Shown: in pieces, positions 29,362 to 44,038 of the stretch
Layout: every line of letters begins with the position of its first letter
How positions within the stretch are numbered: position 1 is the stretch's first letter
NCBI RefSeq assembly: GCF_050947335.1
Contig: NW_027473351.1
Location: 496,001 to 560,000, forward strand
Length of the DNA: 64,000 nt
Direction of reading: 5' to 3'
DNA from: Megachile rotundata
Taxonomy: Eukaryota > Arthropoda > Insecta > Hymenoptera > Megachilidae
Program-made: the position numbers and the translations under genes
Notes under the pieces: generated by a model
Databases searched by the model: none
What the model saw: the letters and a program-made list of their open reading frames with translations, nothing else
Told to the model about the DNA's origin: nothing

Positions 29362-30640
29362 TGATTGTATGATTGTGATTGTATGATTGTGATTGTATGA
29401 TTGTGATTGTATGATTGTGATTGTATGATTGTGATTGTATGATTGTGATTGTATGATTGTGATTGTATGATTGTGATTGTATGATTGTGATTGTATTATT
29501 GTGATTGTATGATTGTGATTGTATGATTGTGCTTGTATCATTGTTTTTGTATGATTGTGATTGTATGATTGCGATTGTGTGGTTGTGATTGTATGATTGG
29601 GATGGTATGATTGTGATTGTATGATTGTAATTGTATGATTGTAATTGTATGATTGTGATCGCATGATTGTTTTTGTATGATTGTGATTGTATGATTGTGA
29701 TTGTATGATTGTGATTGCATGATTGTGATTGAATGATTGTGATTGTATGATTGTGATTGTACGATTGTGATTGTATGATTGCGATAGTATGATTGTGATT
29801 GTATGATTGTGATTGTATGATTGTGATTGTACGATTGTGATTGTATGATTGTGATTGTATGATTGTGATTGTATGATTGTGATTGTATGATTGTGATTGT
29901 ATGATTGTTTTTGTATGATTGTGATTGTATAGTAGTAATTGTATGATTGTCATCGTATGATTGTGATTGTATGATTGTTTTCGTATGATTGTGATTGTAT
30001 AGTAGTAATTGTATGATTGTGATTGTATGATTGTGATTGTATGATTGTTTTTGTATGATTGTGATTGTATAGTAGTAATTGTACGATTGTCATCGTATGA
30101 TTGTGATTGTATGATTGTTTTCGTATGATTGTGATTGTATAGTAGTAATTGTATGATTGTCTTCGTATGATTGTGATCGTATGATTGTGATTGTATGATT
30201 GTGATTGTATGATTGTGATTGTATGATTTGAATTGTATGATTTGAATTGTATGATTGCGATTGTATCATTGTTTGTGTATGATTGTGATTGTATGATTGT
30301 GATTGTATGATTGTGATTGTATGATTGTGATTGTATGATTGTGATTGTATGATTGTGATTGTATGATTGTGATTGCATAATTGTGATTGAATGATTGTGA
30401 TTGTATGATTGTGATTGTACGATTGTGATTGTATGATTGCGATAGTATGATTGTGATTGTATGATTGTGATTGTATGATTGTGATTGTATGATTGTGATT
30501 GTATGATTGTGATTGTATGATGGTGATTGTATGATTGAGATTGTATGATTGTGATTGTATTATTGTGATTGTATGATTGTGATTGTATGATTGTGATTGT
30601 ATGATTGTGAATGTATGATTGTGATTGTATGATTGTGATT
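27290..30640. repeat. 3.4-kb segmental duplicate, copy E1 (partner 40,590-44,038)
   Basis: Collinear with 40.59-44.04 kb at +13,300 bp on the left, +13,412 in the middle and +13,398 on the right, that is with monomer-number changes of 8 and 1. Landmarks: TTGCACG 27321/40621, TTCGATTGCG 28514/41814, GATCGCATG region 29.66/43.07 kb, GCATAATTG 30375/43773. Limits are approximate because both ends fall in consensus runs. Confidence 0.78.
29901..30180. repeat. 70-bp pentamer sub-repeat, fifth run
   Basis: TAGTAG lies at 29930, 30000, 30070 and 30140. Its first monomer reads GATTGTTTTTG rather than GATGGTTTTTG. There is no second run 868 bp away, so this locus has the single form of the unit. Confidence 0.9.
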
Positions 30641-31763
30641 GTATTATTGTGATTGTATGATTGTGATTGTATGATTGTGATTGTATGATTGTGCTTGTAT
30701 CATTGTTTTTGTATGATTGTGATTGTATGATTGCGATTGTGTGATTGTGATTGTATGATTGGGATGGTATGGTTGTGATTGTATGATTGTGATTGTATGA
30801 TTGTGATTGCATGATTGTGATTGTATGATTGTGATTGTATGATTGTGATTGTATGATTGTGATCGTATGGTTCTGATTGTTCGATTGCGATTGTACGATT
30901 GTGATTACATGATTGTGATTGCATGATTGTTTTTGTATGATTGTGATTCTATGATTGTGATTTTATGATTGTGCCTGTATGATTGTGATGGTATCATTGT
31001 GATTGTATGATTGCGATTGTATGATTGCAGTTTTATGAGTGTGATTATATGATTATGAATGTATGACTGTGATTGTATGATTGTGATTGTATGATTGTTT
31101 TTGTATGATTGTGATTGTATGATTGTGATTGTATGATTGTGATTGCATGATTGTGATTGAATGATTGTGATTGTATGATTGTGATTGTACGATTGTGATT
31201 GTATGATTGCGATAGTATGATTGTGATTGTATGATTGTGATTGTATGATTGTGATTGTACGATTGTGATTGTATGATTGTGATTTTATGATTGTGATTGT
31301 ATGATTGTGATTGTATGATTGTGAATGTATGACTGTGATTGTATGATTGTGAATGTGTGATTGTGTTTGTATGATTGTTTTTGTATGATTGTGATTGTAT
31401 AGTAGTAATTGTATGATTGTAATCGTATGATTGTGTTTGTATGATTGTTTTTGTATGATTGTGATTGTATAGTAGTAATTGTATGATTGTCTTCGTATGA
31501 TTGTGATCGTATGATTGTGATTGTATGATTGTGATTGCATGATTGTGTTTGTATCATTGTTTTTGTATGATTGTGATTGTATGATTGCGATTGTGTGATT
31601 GTGATTGTATGATTGTGATTGTATGATTGTGATTGTATGATTGGGATGGAATGATTGTGATTGTATGATTCTGATTGTATGATTGCGATTGTATGAATGT
31701 GATTGTATGATTGTGATTGTATCATTGTTTTTGTATGATTGTGTTTGTATGATTGCGATTGTG

Positions 31764-34700
31764 TGATTGTGATTGTATGATTGTGATTGCATAATTGTGA
31801 TTGAATGATTGTGATTGTATGATTGTGATTGTACGATTGTGATTGTATGATTGCGATAGTATGATTGTGATTGTATGATTGTGATTGTATGATTGTGATT
31901 GTATGATTGTGATTGTATGATTGTGATTGTATGATGGTGATTGTATGATTGAGATTGTATGATTGTGATTGTATTATTGTGATTGTATGATTGTGATTGT
32001 ATGATTGTGATTGTATGATTGTGAATGTATGATTGTCATTGCATGATTGTGATTGTATTATTGTGATTGTATGATTGTGATTGTATGATTGTGATTGTAT
32101 GATTGTGCTTGTATCATTGTTTTTGTATGATTGTGATTGTATGATTGCGATTGTGTGATTGTGATTGTATGATTGGGATGGTATGATTGTGATTGTATGA
32201 TTGTGATTGTATGATTGTGATTGCATGATTGTGATTGTATGATTGTGATTGTATGATTGTGATTGTATGATTGTGATCGTATGGTTCTGATTGTTCGATT
32301 GCGATTGTACGATTGTGATTACATGATTGTGATTGCATGATTGTTTTTGTATGATTGTGATTCTATGATTGTGATTTTATGATTGTGCCTGTATGATTGT
32401 GATGGTATCATTGTGATTGTATGATTGCGATTGTATGATTGCAATTTTATGAGTGTGATTATATGATTATGAATGTATGACTGTGATTGTATGATTGTGA
32501 TTGTATGATTGTTTTTGTATGATTGTGATTGTATGATTGTGATTGTATGATTGTGATTGCATGATTGTGATTGAATGATTGTGATTGTATGATTGTGATT
32601 GTACGATTGTGATTGTATGATTGCGATAGTATGATTGTGATTGTATGATTGTGATTGTATGATTGTGATTGTACGATTGTGATTGTATGATTGTGATTGT
32701 ATGATTGTGATTGTATGATTGTGATTGTATGATTGTGAATGTATGACTGTGATTGTATGATTGTGAATGTGTGATTGTGTTTGTATGATTGTTTTTGTAT
32801 GATTGTGATTGTATAGTAGTAATTGTATGATTGTAATCGTATGATTGTGTTTGTATGATTGTTTTTGTATGATTGTGATTGTATAGTAGTAATTGTATGA
32901 TTGTCTTCGTATGATTGTGATCGTATGATTGTGATTGTATGATTGTGATTGCATGATTGTGTTTGTATCATTGTTTTTGTATGATTGTGATTGTATGATT
33001 GCGATTGTGTGATTGTGATTGTATGATTGTGATTGTATGATTGTGATTGTATGATTGGGATGGAATGATTGTGATTGTATGACTCTGATTGTATGATTGC
33101 GATTGTATGAATGTGATTGTATGATTGTGATTGTATCATTGTTTTTGTATGATTGTGTTTGTATGATTGCGATTGTGTGATTGTGATTGTATGATTGTGA
33201 TTGTATGATTGTGATTGTATGATTGTGATTGTATGATTGTGATTGTATGATTGTGATTGCATGATTGTGATTGAATGATTGTGATTGTATGATTGTGATT
33301 GTACGATTGTGATTGTACGATTGCGATAGTATGATTGTGATTGTATGATTGTGATTGTATGATTGTGATTGTATGATTGTGATTGTATGATTGTGATTGC
33401 ATGATTGTGATTGAATGATTGTGATTGTATGATTGTGATTTTACGATTGTGATTGTACGATTGCGATAGTATGATTGTGATTGTATGATTGTGATTGTAT
33501 GATTGTGATTGTATGATTGCGATAGTGTGATTGGGATTGTGTGATTGTGATTGTATGATTGTGGTTGTGTGATTGAGATTGCATGATTGTGATTGTATTA
33601 TTGTGATTGTATGATTGTGATTGTATGATTGTGATTGTATGATTGTGAATGTATGACTGTGATTGTATGATTGTGAATGTGTGATTGTGTTTGTATGATT
33701 GTTTTTGTATGATTGTGATTGTATAGTAGTAATTGTATGATTGTAATCGTATGATTGTGTTTGTATGATTGTTTTTGTATGATTGTGATTGTATAGTAGT
33801 AATTGTATGATTGTCTTCGTATGATTGTGATCGTATGATTGTGATTGTATGATTGTGATTGCATGATTGTGTTTGTATCATTGTTTTTGTATGATTGTGA
33901 TTGTATGATTGCGATTGTGTGATTGTGATTGTATGATTGTGATTGTATGATTGTGATTGTATGATTGGGATGGAATGATTGTGATTGTATGATTCTGATT
34001 GTATGATTGCGACTGTATGAATGTGATTGTATGATTGTGATTGTATCATTGTTTTTGTATGATTGTGTTTGTATGATTGCGATTGTGTGATTGTGATTGT
34101 ATGATTGTGATTGTATGATTGTGATTGTATGATTGTGATTGTATGATTGTGATTGTATGATTGTGATTGCATGATTGTGATTGAATGATTGTGATTGTAT
34201 GATTGTGATTGTACGATTGTGATTGTACGATTGCGATAGTATGATTGTGATTGTATGATTGTGATTGTATGATTGTGATTGTATGATTGTGATTGTATGA
34301 TTGTGATTGCATGATTGTGATTGAATGATTGTGATTGTATGATTGTGATTGTACGATTGTGATTGTACGATTGCGATAGTATGATTATGATTGTATGATT
34401 ATGATTGTATGATTGTGATTGTATGATTGCGATAGTGTGATTGGGATTGTGTGATTGTGATTGTATGATTGTGGTTGTGTGATTGAGATTGCATGATTGT
34501 GATTGTATTATTATGATTGTATGATTGCGATTGTATGATTGTGATTGTATGATTGTGAATGTATGACTGTGATTGTATGACTGTGAATGTGTGATTGTGT
34601 TTGTATGATTGTTTTTGTATGATTGTGATTGTATAGTAGTAATTGTATGATTGTAATCGTATGATTGTGTTTGTATGATTGTTTTTGTATGATTGTGATT

Positions 34701-37700
34701 GTATAGTAGTAATTGTATGATTGTCTTCGTATGATTGCGATCGTATGATTGTGATTGTATGATTGTGATTGCATGATTGTGTTTGTATCATTGTTTTTGT
34801 ATGATTGTGATTGTATGATTGCGATTGTGTGATTGTGATTGTATGATTGTGATTGTATGATTGTGATTGTATGATTGGGATGGTATGATTGTGATTGTAT
34901 GATTCTGATTGTATGATTGTGATTATATGAATGTGATTGTATGATTGTGATTGTATCATTGTTTTTGTATGATTGTGATTGTATGATTGCGATTGTGTGA
35001 TTGTGATTGTATGATTGTGATTGTATGATTGTGATTGTATGATTGTTTTTGTGTGATTGTGATTGTATAGTAGTAATTGTAGGATTGTCATCGTATGATT
35101 GTAATTGTATGATTGTTTTTGTATGATTGTGATTGTATAGTAGTAATTGTATGATTGTCTTCGTATGATTGTGGTTGTATGATTGTGATTGTATCATTGC
35201 GATAGTATGATTGTGAGTGTATGATTGTGATTGTATGATTGTGATTGTATGATTGCGATAGTGTGATTGGGATTGTGTGATTGTGATTGTATGATTGTGG
35301 TTGTGTGATTGAGATTGCATGATTGTGATTGTATTATTGTGATTGTATGATTGCGATTGTATGATTGTGATTGTATGATTGTGAATGTATGACTGTGATT
35401 GTATGACTGTGAATGTGTGATTGTGTTTGTATGATTGTTTTTGTATGATTGTGATTGTATAGTAGTAATTGTATGATTGTAATCGTATGATTGTGTTTGT
35501 ATGATTGTTTTTGTATGATTGTGATTGTATAGTAGTAATTGTATGATTGTCTTCGTATGATTGTGATCGTATGATTGTGATTGTATGATTGTGATTGCAT
35601 GATTGTGTTTGTATCATTGTTTTTGTATGATTGTGATTGTATGATTGCGATTGTGTGATTGTGATTGTATGATTGTGATTGTATGATTGTGATTGTATGA
35701 TTGGGATGGTATGATTGTGATTGTATGATTCTGATTGTATGATTGTGATTATATGAATGTGATTGTATGATTGTGATTGTATCATTGTTTTTGTATGATT
35801 GTGATTGTATGATTGCGATTGTGTGATTGTGATTGTATGATTGTGATTGTATGATTGTGATTGTATAGTAGTAATTGTATGATTGTAATCGTATGATTGT
35901 GTTTGTATGATTGTTTTTGTATGATTGTGATTGTATAGTAGTAATTGTATGATTGTCTTCGTATGATTGTGATCGTATGATTGTGATTGTATGATTGCGA
36001 TTGCATGATTGTGTTTGTATCATTGTTTTTGTATGATTGTGATTGTATGATTGCGATTGTGTGATTGTGATTGTATGATTGTGATTGTATGATTGTGATT
36101 GTATGATTGGGATGGTATGATTGTGATTGCATGATTCTGATTGTATGATTGTGATTGTATGAATGTGATTGTATGATTGTGATTGTATCATTGTTTTTGT
36201 ATGATTGTGATTGTATGATTGCGATTGTGTGATTGTGATTGTATGATAGTGATTGTATGATTGTGATTGTATGATTGGGATGGTATGATTGTGATTGTAT
36301 GATTGTGATTGTATGATTGTGATTGCATGTTTGTGATTGTATGATTGTGATTGTATGATTGTGATTGTATGATTGTGATCATATGGTTCTGACTGTTCGA
36401 TTGCGATTGTACGATTGTGATTACATGATTGTGATTGCATGATTGTTTTTGTATGATTGTGATTGCATGATTGTTTTTGTATGATTGTGATTCTATGATT
36501 GTGATTTTATGATTGTGCCTGTATGATTGTGATGGTATGATTGTGATTGTATGATTGCGATTGTATGATTGCAATTTTATGAGTGTGATTATATGATTAT
36601 GATTGTATGACTATGATTGTATGATTGTGATTGTATGATTGTTTTTGTATGATTGTGATTGTATGATTGTGATTGTATGATTGTGATTGCATGATTGTGA
36701 TTGAATGATTGTGATTGTATGATTGTGATTGTACGATTGTGATTGTATGATTGCGATTGTATGATTGAGATTGTATGATTGTGATTGTATTATTGTGATT
36801 GTATGATTGTGATTGCATGATTGTGATTGTATGATTGTGATTGTATGATTGTGATTGTATGATTGTGATTGCATGATTGTGATTGAATGATTGTGATTGT
36901 ATGATTGTGATTGTACGATTGTGATTGTATGATTGCGATAGTATGATTGTGATTGTATGATTGTGTTTGTATGATTGTGATTGTATGATTGTGATTGTAT
37001 GATTGTGATTGTATGATCGCGATTGTATGATTGAGATTGTATGATTGTGATTGTATTATTGTGATTGTATGATTGCGATTGTATGATTGTGATTGTATGA
37101 TTGTGAATGTATGATTGTGATTGTATGATTGTGATTGTATGATTGTGATTGTATGATTGTTTTTGTATGATTGTGATTGTATAGTAGTAATTGTATGATT
37201 GTCTACGTATGATTGTGATCGTATGATTGTGATTGTATGATTGTGATTGCATGATTGTGATTGTATCATTGTTTTTGTATGATTGTGATTGTATGATTGC
37301 GATTGTGTGATTGTGATTGTATGATTGTGATTGTATGATTGTGATTGTATGATTGGGATGGTATGATTGTGATTGTATGATTCTGATTGTATGATTGTGA
37401 TTGTATGATTGTGATTGTATGATTGTGATTGTATCATTGTTTTTGTATGATTGTGATTGTATGATTGCGATTGTGTGATTGTGATTGTATGATTGTGATT
37501 GTATGATTGTGATTGTATGATTGGGATGGTATGATTGTGATTGTATGATTGTGATTGTATGATTGTGATTGCATGTTTGTGATTGTATGATTGTGATTGT
37601 ATGATTGTGATTGTATGATTGTTATCATATGGATCTGATTGTTCGATTGCGATTGTACGATTGTGATTACATGATTGTGATTGCATGATTGTGATTGTAT

Positions 37701-40023
37701 GATTGTGATTGTATGATTGAGATTGTATGATTGTGATTGTATTATTGTGATTGTATGATTGTGATTGTATGATTGTGATTGTATGATTGTGAATGTATGA
37801 TTGTGATTGTATGATTGTGATTGTATGATTGTGATTGTATGATTGTGATTGTATGATTGTGATTGTATGATTTGAATTGTATGATTTGAATTGTATGATT
37901 GCGATTGTATCATTGTTTGTGTATGATTGTGATTGTATGATTGTGATTGTATGATTGTGATTGTATGATTGTGATTGTATGATTGTGATTGTATGATTGT
38001 GATTGTATGATTGTGATTGTATGAATGTGATTGTATGATTGTGATTGTATGATTGTGATTGCATGATTGTGATTGAATGATTGTGATTGTATGATTGTGA
38101 TTGTACGATTGTGATTGTATGATTGCGATAGTATGGTTGTGATTGTATGATTGTGATTGTATGATTGTGATTGTATGATTGTGATTGTATGATTGTGATT
38201 GTATGATTGTGATTGTATGATTGAGATTGTATGATTGTGATTGTATTATTGTGATTGTATGATTGTGATTGTATGATTGTGATTGTATGATTGTGAATGT
38301 ATGATTGTGATTGTATGATTGTGATTGCACGATTGTGATTGTATGATTGCGATAGTATGATTGTGATTGTATGATTGTGATTGTATGATTGTGATTGTAC
38401 GATTGTGATTGTATGATTGTGATTGTATGATTGTGATTGTATGATTGTGATTGCACGATTGTGATTGTATGATTGCGATAGTATGATTGTGATTGTATGA
38501 TTGTGATTGTATGATTGTGATTGTACGATTGTGATTGTATGATTGTGATTGTATGATTGTGATTGTATGATTGTGATTGTATGATTGTGATTGTATGATT
38601 GTTTTCGTATGATTGTGATTATATAGTAGTAATTGTATGATTGTCTTCGTATGATTGTGATCGTATGATTGTGATTGTATGATTGTGATTGTATGATTGT
38701 GATTGTATGATTTGAATTGTATGATTTGAATTGTATGATTGCGATTGTATCATTGTTTGTGTATGATTGTGATTGTATGATTGTGATTGTATGATTGTGA
38801 TTGTATGATTGTGATTGTATGATTGTGATTGTATGATTGTGATTGCATGATTGTGATTGAATGATTGTGATTGTATGATTGTGATTGTACGATTGTGATT
38901 GTATGATTGCGAGTGTATGATTGTGATTGTATGATTGTGATTGTATGATTGTGATTGTATGATTGTGTTTGTATGATTGTGATTGTATGATTGTGATTGT
39001 ATGATTGTGATTGTATGATCGCGATTGTATGATTGAGATTGTATGATTGTGATTGTATTATTGTGATTGTATGATTGCGATTGTATGATTGTGATTGTAT
39101 GATTGTGAATGTATGATTGTGATTGTATGATTGTGATTGTATGATTGTGATTGTATGATTGTTTTTGTATGATTGTGATTGTATAGTAGTAATTGTATGA
39201 TTGTCTTCGTATGATTGTGATCGTATGATTGTGATTGTATGATTGTGATTGCATGATTGTGATTGTATCATTGTTTTTGTATGATTGTGATTGTATGATT
39301 GCGATTGTGTGATTGTGATTGTATGATTGTGATTGTATGATTGTGATTGTATGATTGGGATGGTATGATTGTGATTGTATGATTCTGATTGTATGATTGT
39401 GATTGTATGATTGTGATTGTATGATTGTGATTGTATCATTGTTTTTGTATGATTGTGATTGTATGATTGCGATTGTGTGATTGTGATTGTATGATTGTGA
39501 TTGTATGATTGTGATTGTATGATTGGGATGGTATGATTGTGATTGTATGATTGTGATTGTATGATTGTGATTGCATGTTTGTGATTGTATGATTGTGATT
39601 GTATGATTGTGATTGTATGATTGTTATCATATGGTTCTGATTGTTCGATTGCGATTGTACGATTGTGATTACATGATTGTGATTGCATGATTGTTTTTGT
39701 ATGATTGTGATTCTATGATTGTGATTTTATGATTGTGCCTGTATGATTGTGATGGTATGATTGTGATTGTATGATTGCGATTGTATGATTGCAATCTTAT
39801 GAGTGTGATTATATGATTATGATTGTATGACTCTGATTGTATGATTGTGATTGTATGATTGTTTTTGTATGATTGTGATTGTATGATTGTGATTGTATGA
39901 TTGTGATTGTATGATTGTGATTGAATGATTGTGATTGTATGATTGTGATTGTACGATTGTGATTGTATGATTGCGATAGTATGATTGTGATTGTATGATT
40001 GTGATTGTACGATTGTGATTGTA
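31764..40023. repeat. 8.2-kb segmental duplicate, copy B
   Basis: 590 monomers, partner of 14,260-22,491. Differences that I noticed, not an exhaustive count: ATGACTCTG at 33,081 against ATGATTCTG; GCGATCG at 34,738 against GTGATCG; GTCTACG at 37,205 against GTCTTCG; GCGAGTG near 38,911 against GCGATAG; and two extra consensus monomers near 37.9-38.0 kb. So few changes in 8 kb suggest a recent copy or ongoing homogenisation. Confidence 0.9.
32765..35410. repeat. 910-bp local tandem units, dialect G (inside copy B)
   Basis: GAATGTGTG at 32765, 33675, 34585 and 35411 repeats the 910, 910, 826 bp spacing of the 15.3-17.9 kb cluster exactly. The tandem cluster therefore predates the 17.5-kb-displaced duplication. 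Confidence 0.85.
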
Positions 40024-40589
40024 CGATTGTGATTGTATGATTGTGATTGTATGATTGTGATTGTATGATTGTGATTGTATGATTGTGATTGTATGATTGA
40101 GATTGTATGATTGTGATTGTATTATTGTGATTGTATGATTGTGATTGTATGATTGTGATTGTATGATTGTGATTGTATGATTGTGAATGTATGATTGTGA
40201 TTGTATGATTGTGGTTGTATGATTGTGATTGTATGATTTGAATTGTATGATTTGAATTGTATGATTGCGATTGTATCATTGTTTGTGTATGATTGTGATT
40301 GTATGATTGTGATTGTATGATTGTGATTGTATGATTGTGATTGTATGATTGTGATTGTATGATTGTGATTGTATGATTGTGATTGTATGATTGTGATTGT
40401 ATGATTGTGATTGTATGATTGTGATTGCATGATTGTGATTGAATGATTGTGATTGTATGATTGTGATTGTACGATTGTGATTGTACGATTGCGATAGTAT
40501 GTTTGTGATTGTATGATTGTGATTGTATGATTGTGATTGTATGATTGTGATTGTATGATTGTGATTGTATGATTGTGATTGTATGATTG

Positions 40590-43500
40590 TGATTGTATGA
40601 TTGTGATTGTATGATTGTGATTGCACGATTGTGATTGTATGATTGCGATAGTATGATTGTGATTGTATGATTGTGATTGTATGATTGTGATTGTACGATT
40701 GTGATTGTATGATTGTGATTGTATGATTGTGATTGTATGATTGTGATTGTATGATTGTGATTGTATGATTGTTTTCGTATGATTGTGATTATATAGTAGT
40801 AATTGTATGATTGTCTTCGTATGATTGTGATCGTATGATTGTGATTGTATGATTGTGATTGTATGATTGTGATTGTATGATTTGAATTGTATGATTTGAA
40901 TTGTATGATTGCGATTGTATCATTGTTTGTGTATGATTGTGATTGTATGATTGTGATTGTATGATTGTGATTGTATGATTGTGATTGTATGATTGTGATT
41001 GTATGATTGTGATTGCATGATTGTGATTGAATGATTGTGATTGTATGATTGTGATTGTACGATTGTGATTGTATGATTGCGATAGTATGATTGTGATTGT
41101 ATGATTGTGATTGTATGATTGTGATTGTATGATTGTGTTTGTATGATTGTGATTGTATGATTGTGATTGTATGATTGTGATTGTATGATCGCGATTGTAT
41201 GATTGAGATTGTATGATTGTGATTGTATTATTGTGATTGTATGATTGCGATTGTATGATTGTGATTGTATGATTGTGAATGTATGATTGTGATTGTATGA
41301 TTGTGATTGTATGATTGTGATTGTATGATTGTTTTTGTATGATTGTGATTGTATAGTAGTAATTGTATGATTGTCTTCGTATGATTGTGATCGTATGATT
41401 GTGATTGTATGATTGTGATTGCATGATTGTGATTGTATCATTGTTTTTGTATGATTGTGATTGTATGATTGCGATTGTGTGATTGTGATTGTATGATTGT
41501 GATTGTATGATTGTGATTGTATGATTGGGATGGTATGATTGTGATTGTATGATTCTGATTGTATGATTGTGATTGTATGATTGTGATTGTATGATTGTGA
41601 TTGTATCATTGTTTTTGTATGATTGTGATTGTATGATTGCGATTGTGTGATTGTGATTGTATGATTGTGATTGTATGATTGTGATTGTATGATTGGGATG
41701 GTATGATTGTGATTGTATGATTGTGATTGTATGATTGTGATTGCATGTTTGTGATTGTATGATTGTGATTGTATGATTGTGATTGTATGATTGTTATCAT
41801 ATGGTTCTGATTGTTCGATTGCGATTGTACGATTGTGATTACATGATTGTGATTGCATGATTGTTTTTGTATGATTGTGATTCTATGATTGTGATTTTAT
41901 GATTGTGCCTGTATGATTGTGATGGTATGATTGTGATTGTATGATTGCGATTGTATGATTGCAATCTTATGAGTGTGATTATATGATTATGATTGTATGA
42001 CTCTGATTGTATGATTGTGATTGTATGATTGTTTTTGTATGATTGTGATTGTATGATTGTGATTGTATGATTGTGATTGTATGATTGTGATTGAATGATT
42101 GTGATTGTATGATTGTGATTGTACGATTGTGATTGTATGATTGCGATAGTATGATTGTGATTGTATGATTGTGATTGTACGATTGTGATTGTACGATTGT
42201 GATTGTATGATTGTGATTGTATGATTGTGATTGTATGATTGTGATTGTATGATTGTGATTGTATGATTGAGATTGTATGATTGTGATTGTATTATTGTGA
42301 TTGTATGATTGTGATTGTATGATTGTGATTGTATGATTGTGATTGTATGATTGTGAATGTATGATTGTGATTGTATGATTGTGGTTGTATGATTGTGATT
42401 GTATGATTTGAATTGTATGATTTGAATTGTATGATTGCGATTGTATCATTGTTTGTGTATGATTGTGATTGTATGATTGTGATTGTATGATTGTGATTGT
42501 ATGATTGTGATTGTATGATTGTGATTGTATGATTGTGATTGTATGATTGTGATTGTATGATTGTGATTGTATGATTGTGATTGTATGATTGTGATTGTAT
42601 GATTGTGATTGTATGATTGTGATTGTATGATTGTGATTGTATGATTGTGATTGCATGATTGTGATTGAATGATTGTGATTGTATGATTGTGATTGTACGA
42701 TTGTGATTGTACGATTGCGATAGTATGTTTGTGATTGTATGATTGTGATTGTATGATTGTGATTGTATGATTGTGATTGTATGATTGTGATTGTATGATT
42801 GTGATTGTATGATTGTGATTGTATGATTGTGATTGTATGATTGTGATTGTATGATTGTGATTGTATGATTGTGATTGTATGATTGTGATTGTATGATTGT
42901 GATTGTATTATTGTGATTGTATGATTGTGATTGTATGATTGTGCTTGTATCATTGTTTTTGTATGATTGTGATTGTATGATTGCGATTGTGTGGTTGTGA
43001 TTGTATGATTGGGATGGTATGATTGTGATTGTATGATTGTAATTGTATGATTGTAATTGTATGATTGTGATCGCATGATTGTTTTTGTATGATTGTGATT
43101 GTATGATTGTGATTGTATGATTGTGATTGCATGATTGTGATTGAATGATTGTGATTGTATGATTGTGATTGTACGATTGTGATTGTATGATTGCGATAGT
43201 ATGATTGTGATTGTATGATTGTGATTGTATGATTGTGATTGTACGATTGTGATTGTATGATTGTGATTGTATGATTGTGATTGTATGATTGTGATTGTAT
43301 GATTGTGATTGTATGATTGTTTTTGTATGATTGTGATTGTATAGTAGTAATTGTATGATTGTCATCGTATGATTGTGATTGTATGATTGTTTTCGTATGA
43401 TTGTGATTGTATAGTAGTAATTGTATGATTGTGATTGTATGATTGTGATTGTATGATTGTTTTTGTATGATTGTGATTGTATAGTAGTAATTGTACGATT

Positions 43501-44038
43501 GTCATCGTATGATTGTGATTGTATGATTGTTTTCGTATGATTGTGATTGTATAGTAGTAATTGTATGATTGTCTTCGTATGATTGTGATCGTATGATTGT
43601 GATTGTATGATTGTGATTGTATGATTGTGATTGTATGATTTGAATTGTATGATTTGAATTGTATGATTGCGATTGTATCATTGTTTGTGTATGATTGTGA
43701 TTGTATGATTGTGATTGTATGATTGTGATTGTATGATTGTGATTGTATGATTGTGATTGTATGATTGTGATTGCATAATTGTGATTGAATGATTGTGATT
43801 GTATGATTGTGATTGTACGATTGTGATTGTATGATTGCGATAGTATGATTGTGATTGTATGATTGTGATTGTATGATTGTGATTGTATGATTGTGATTGT
43901 ATGATTGTGATTGTATGATGGTGATTGTATGATTGAGATTGTATGATTGTGATTGTATTATTGTGATTGTATGATTGTGATTGTATGATTGTGATTGTAT
44001 GATTGTGAATGTATGATTGTGATTGTATGATTGTGATT
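40590..44038. repeat. 3.4-kb segmental duplicate, copy E2
   Basis: Partner of 27,290-30,640. It has about eight more consensus monomers than its partner in the run after TCATTGTTTGTG (about 42.46-42.65 kb), the longest pure consensus stretch that I noticed. It diverges at 44,038, where GCACG follows instead of TATTATTG. Confidence 0.78.
43313..43592. repeat. 70-bp pentamer sub-repeat, sixth run
   Basis: TAGTAG lies at 43342, 43412, 43482 and 43552, displaced 13,412 bp from the fifth run and sharing its first-monomer variant. Single form again. Confidence 0.9.
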
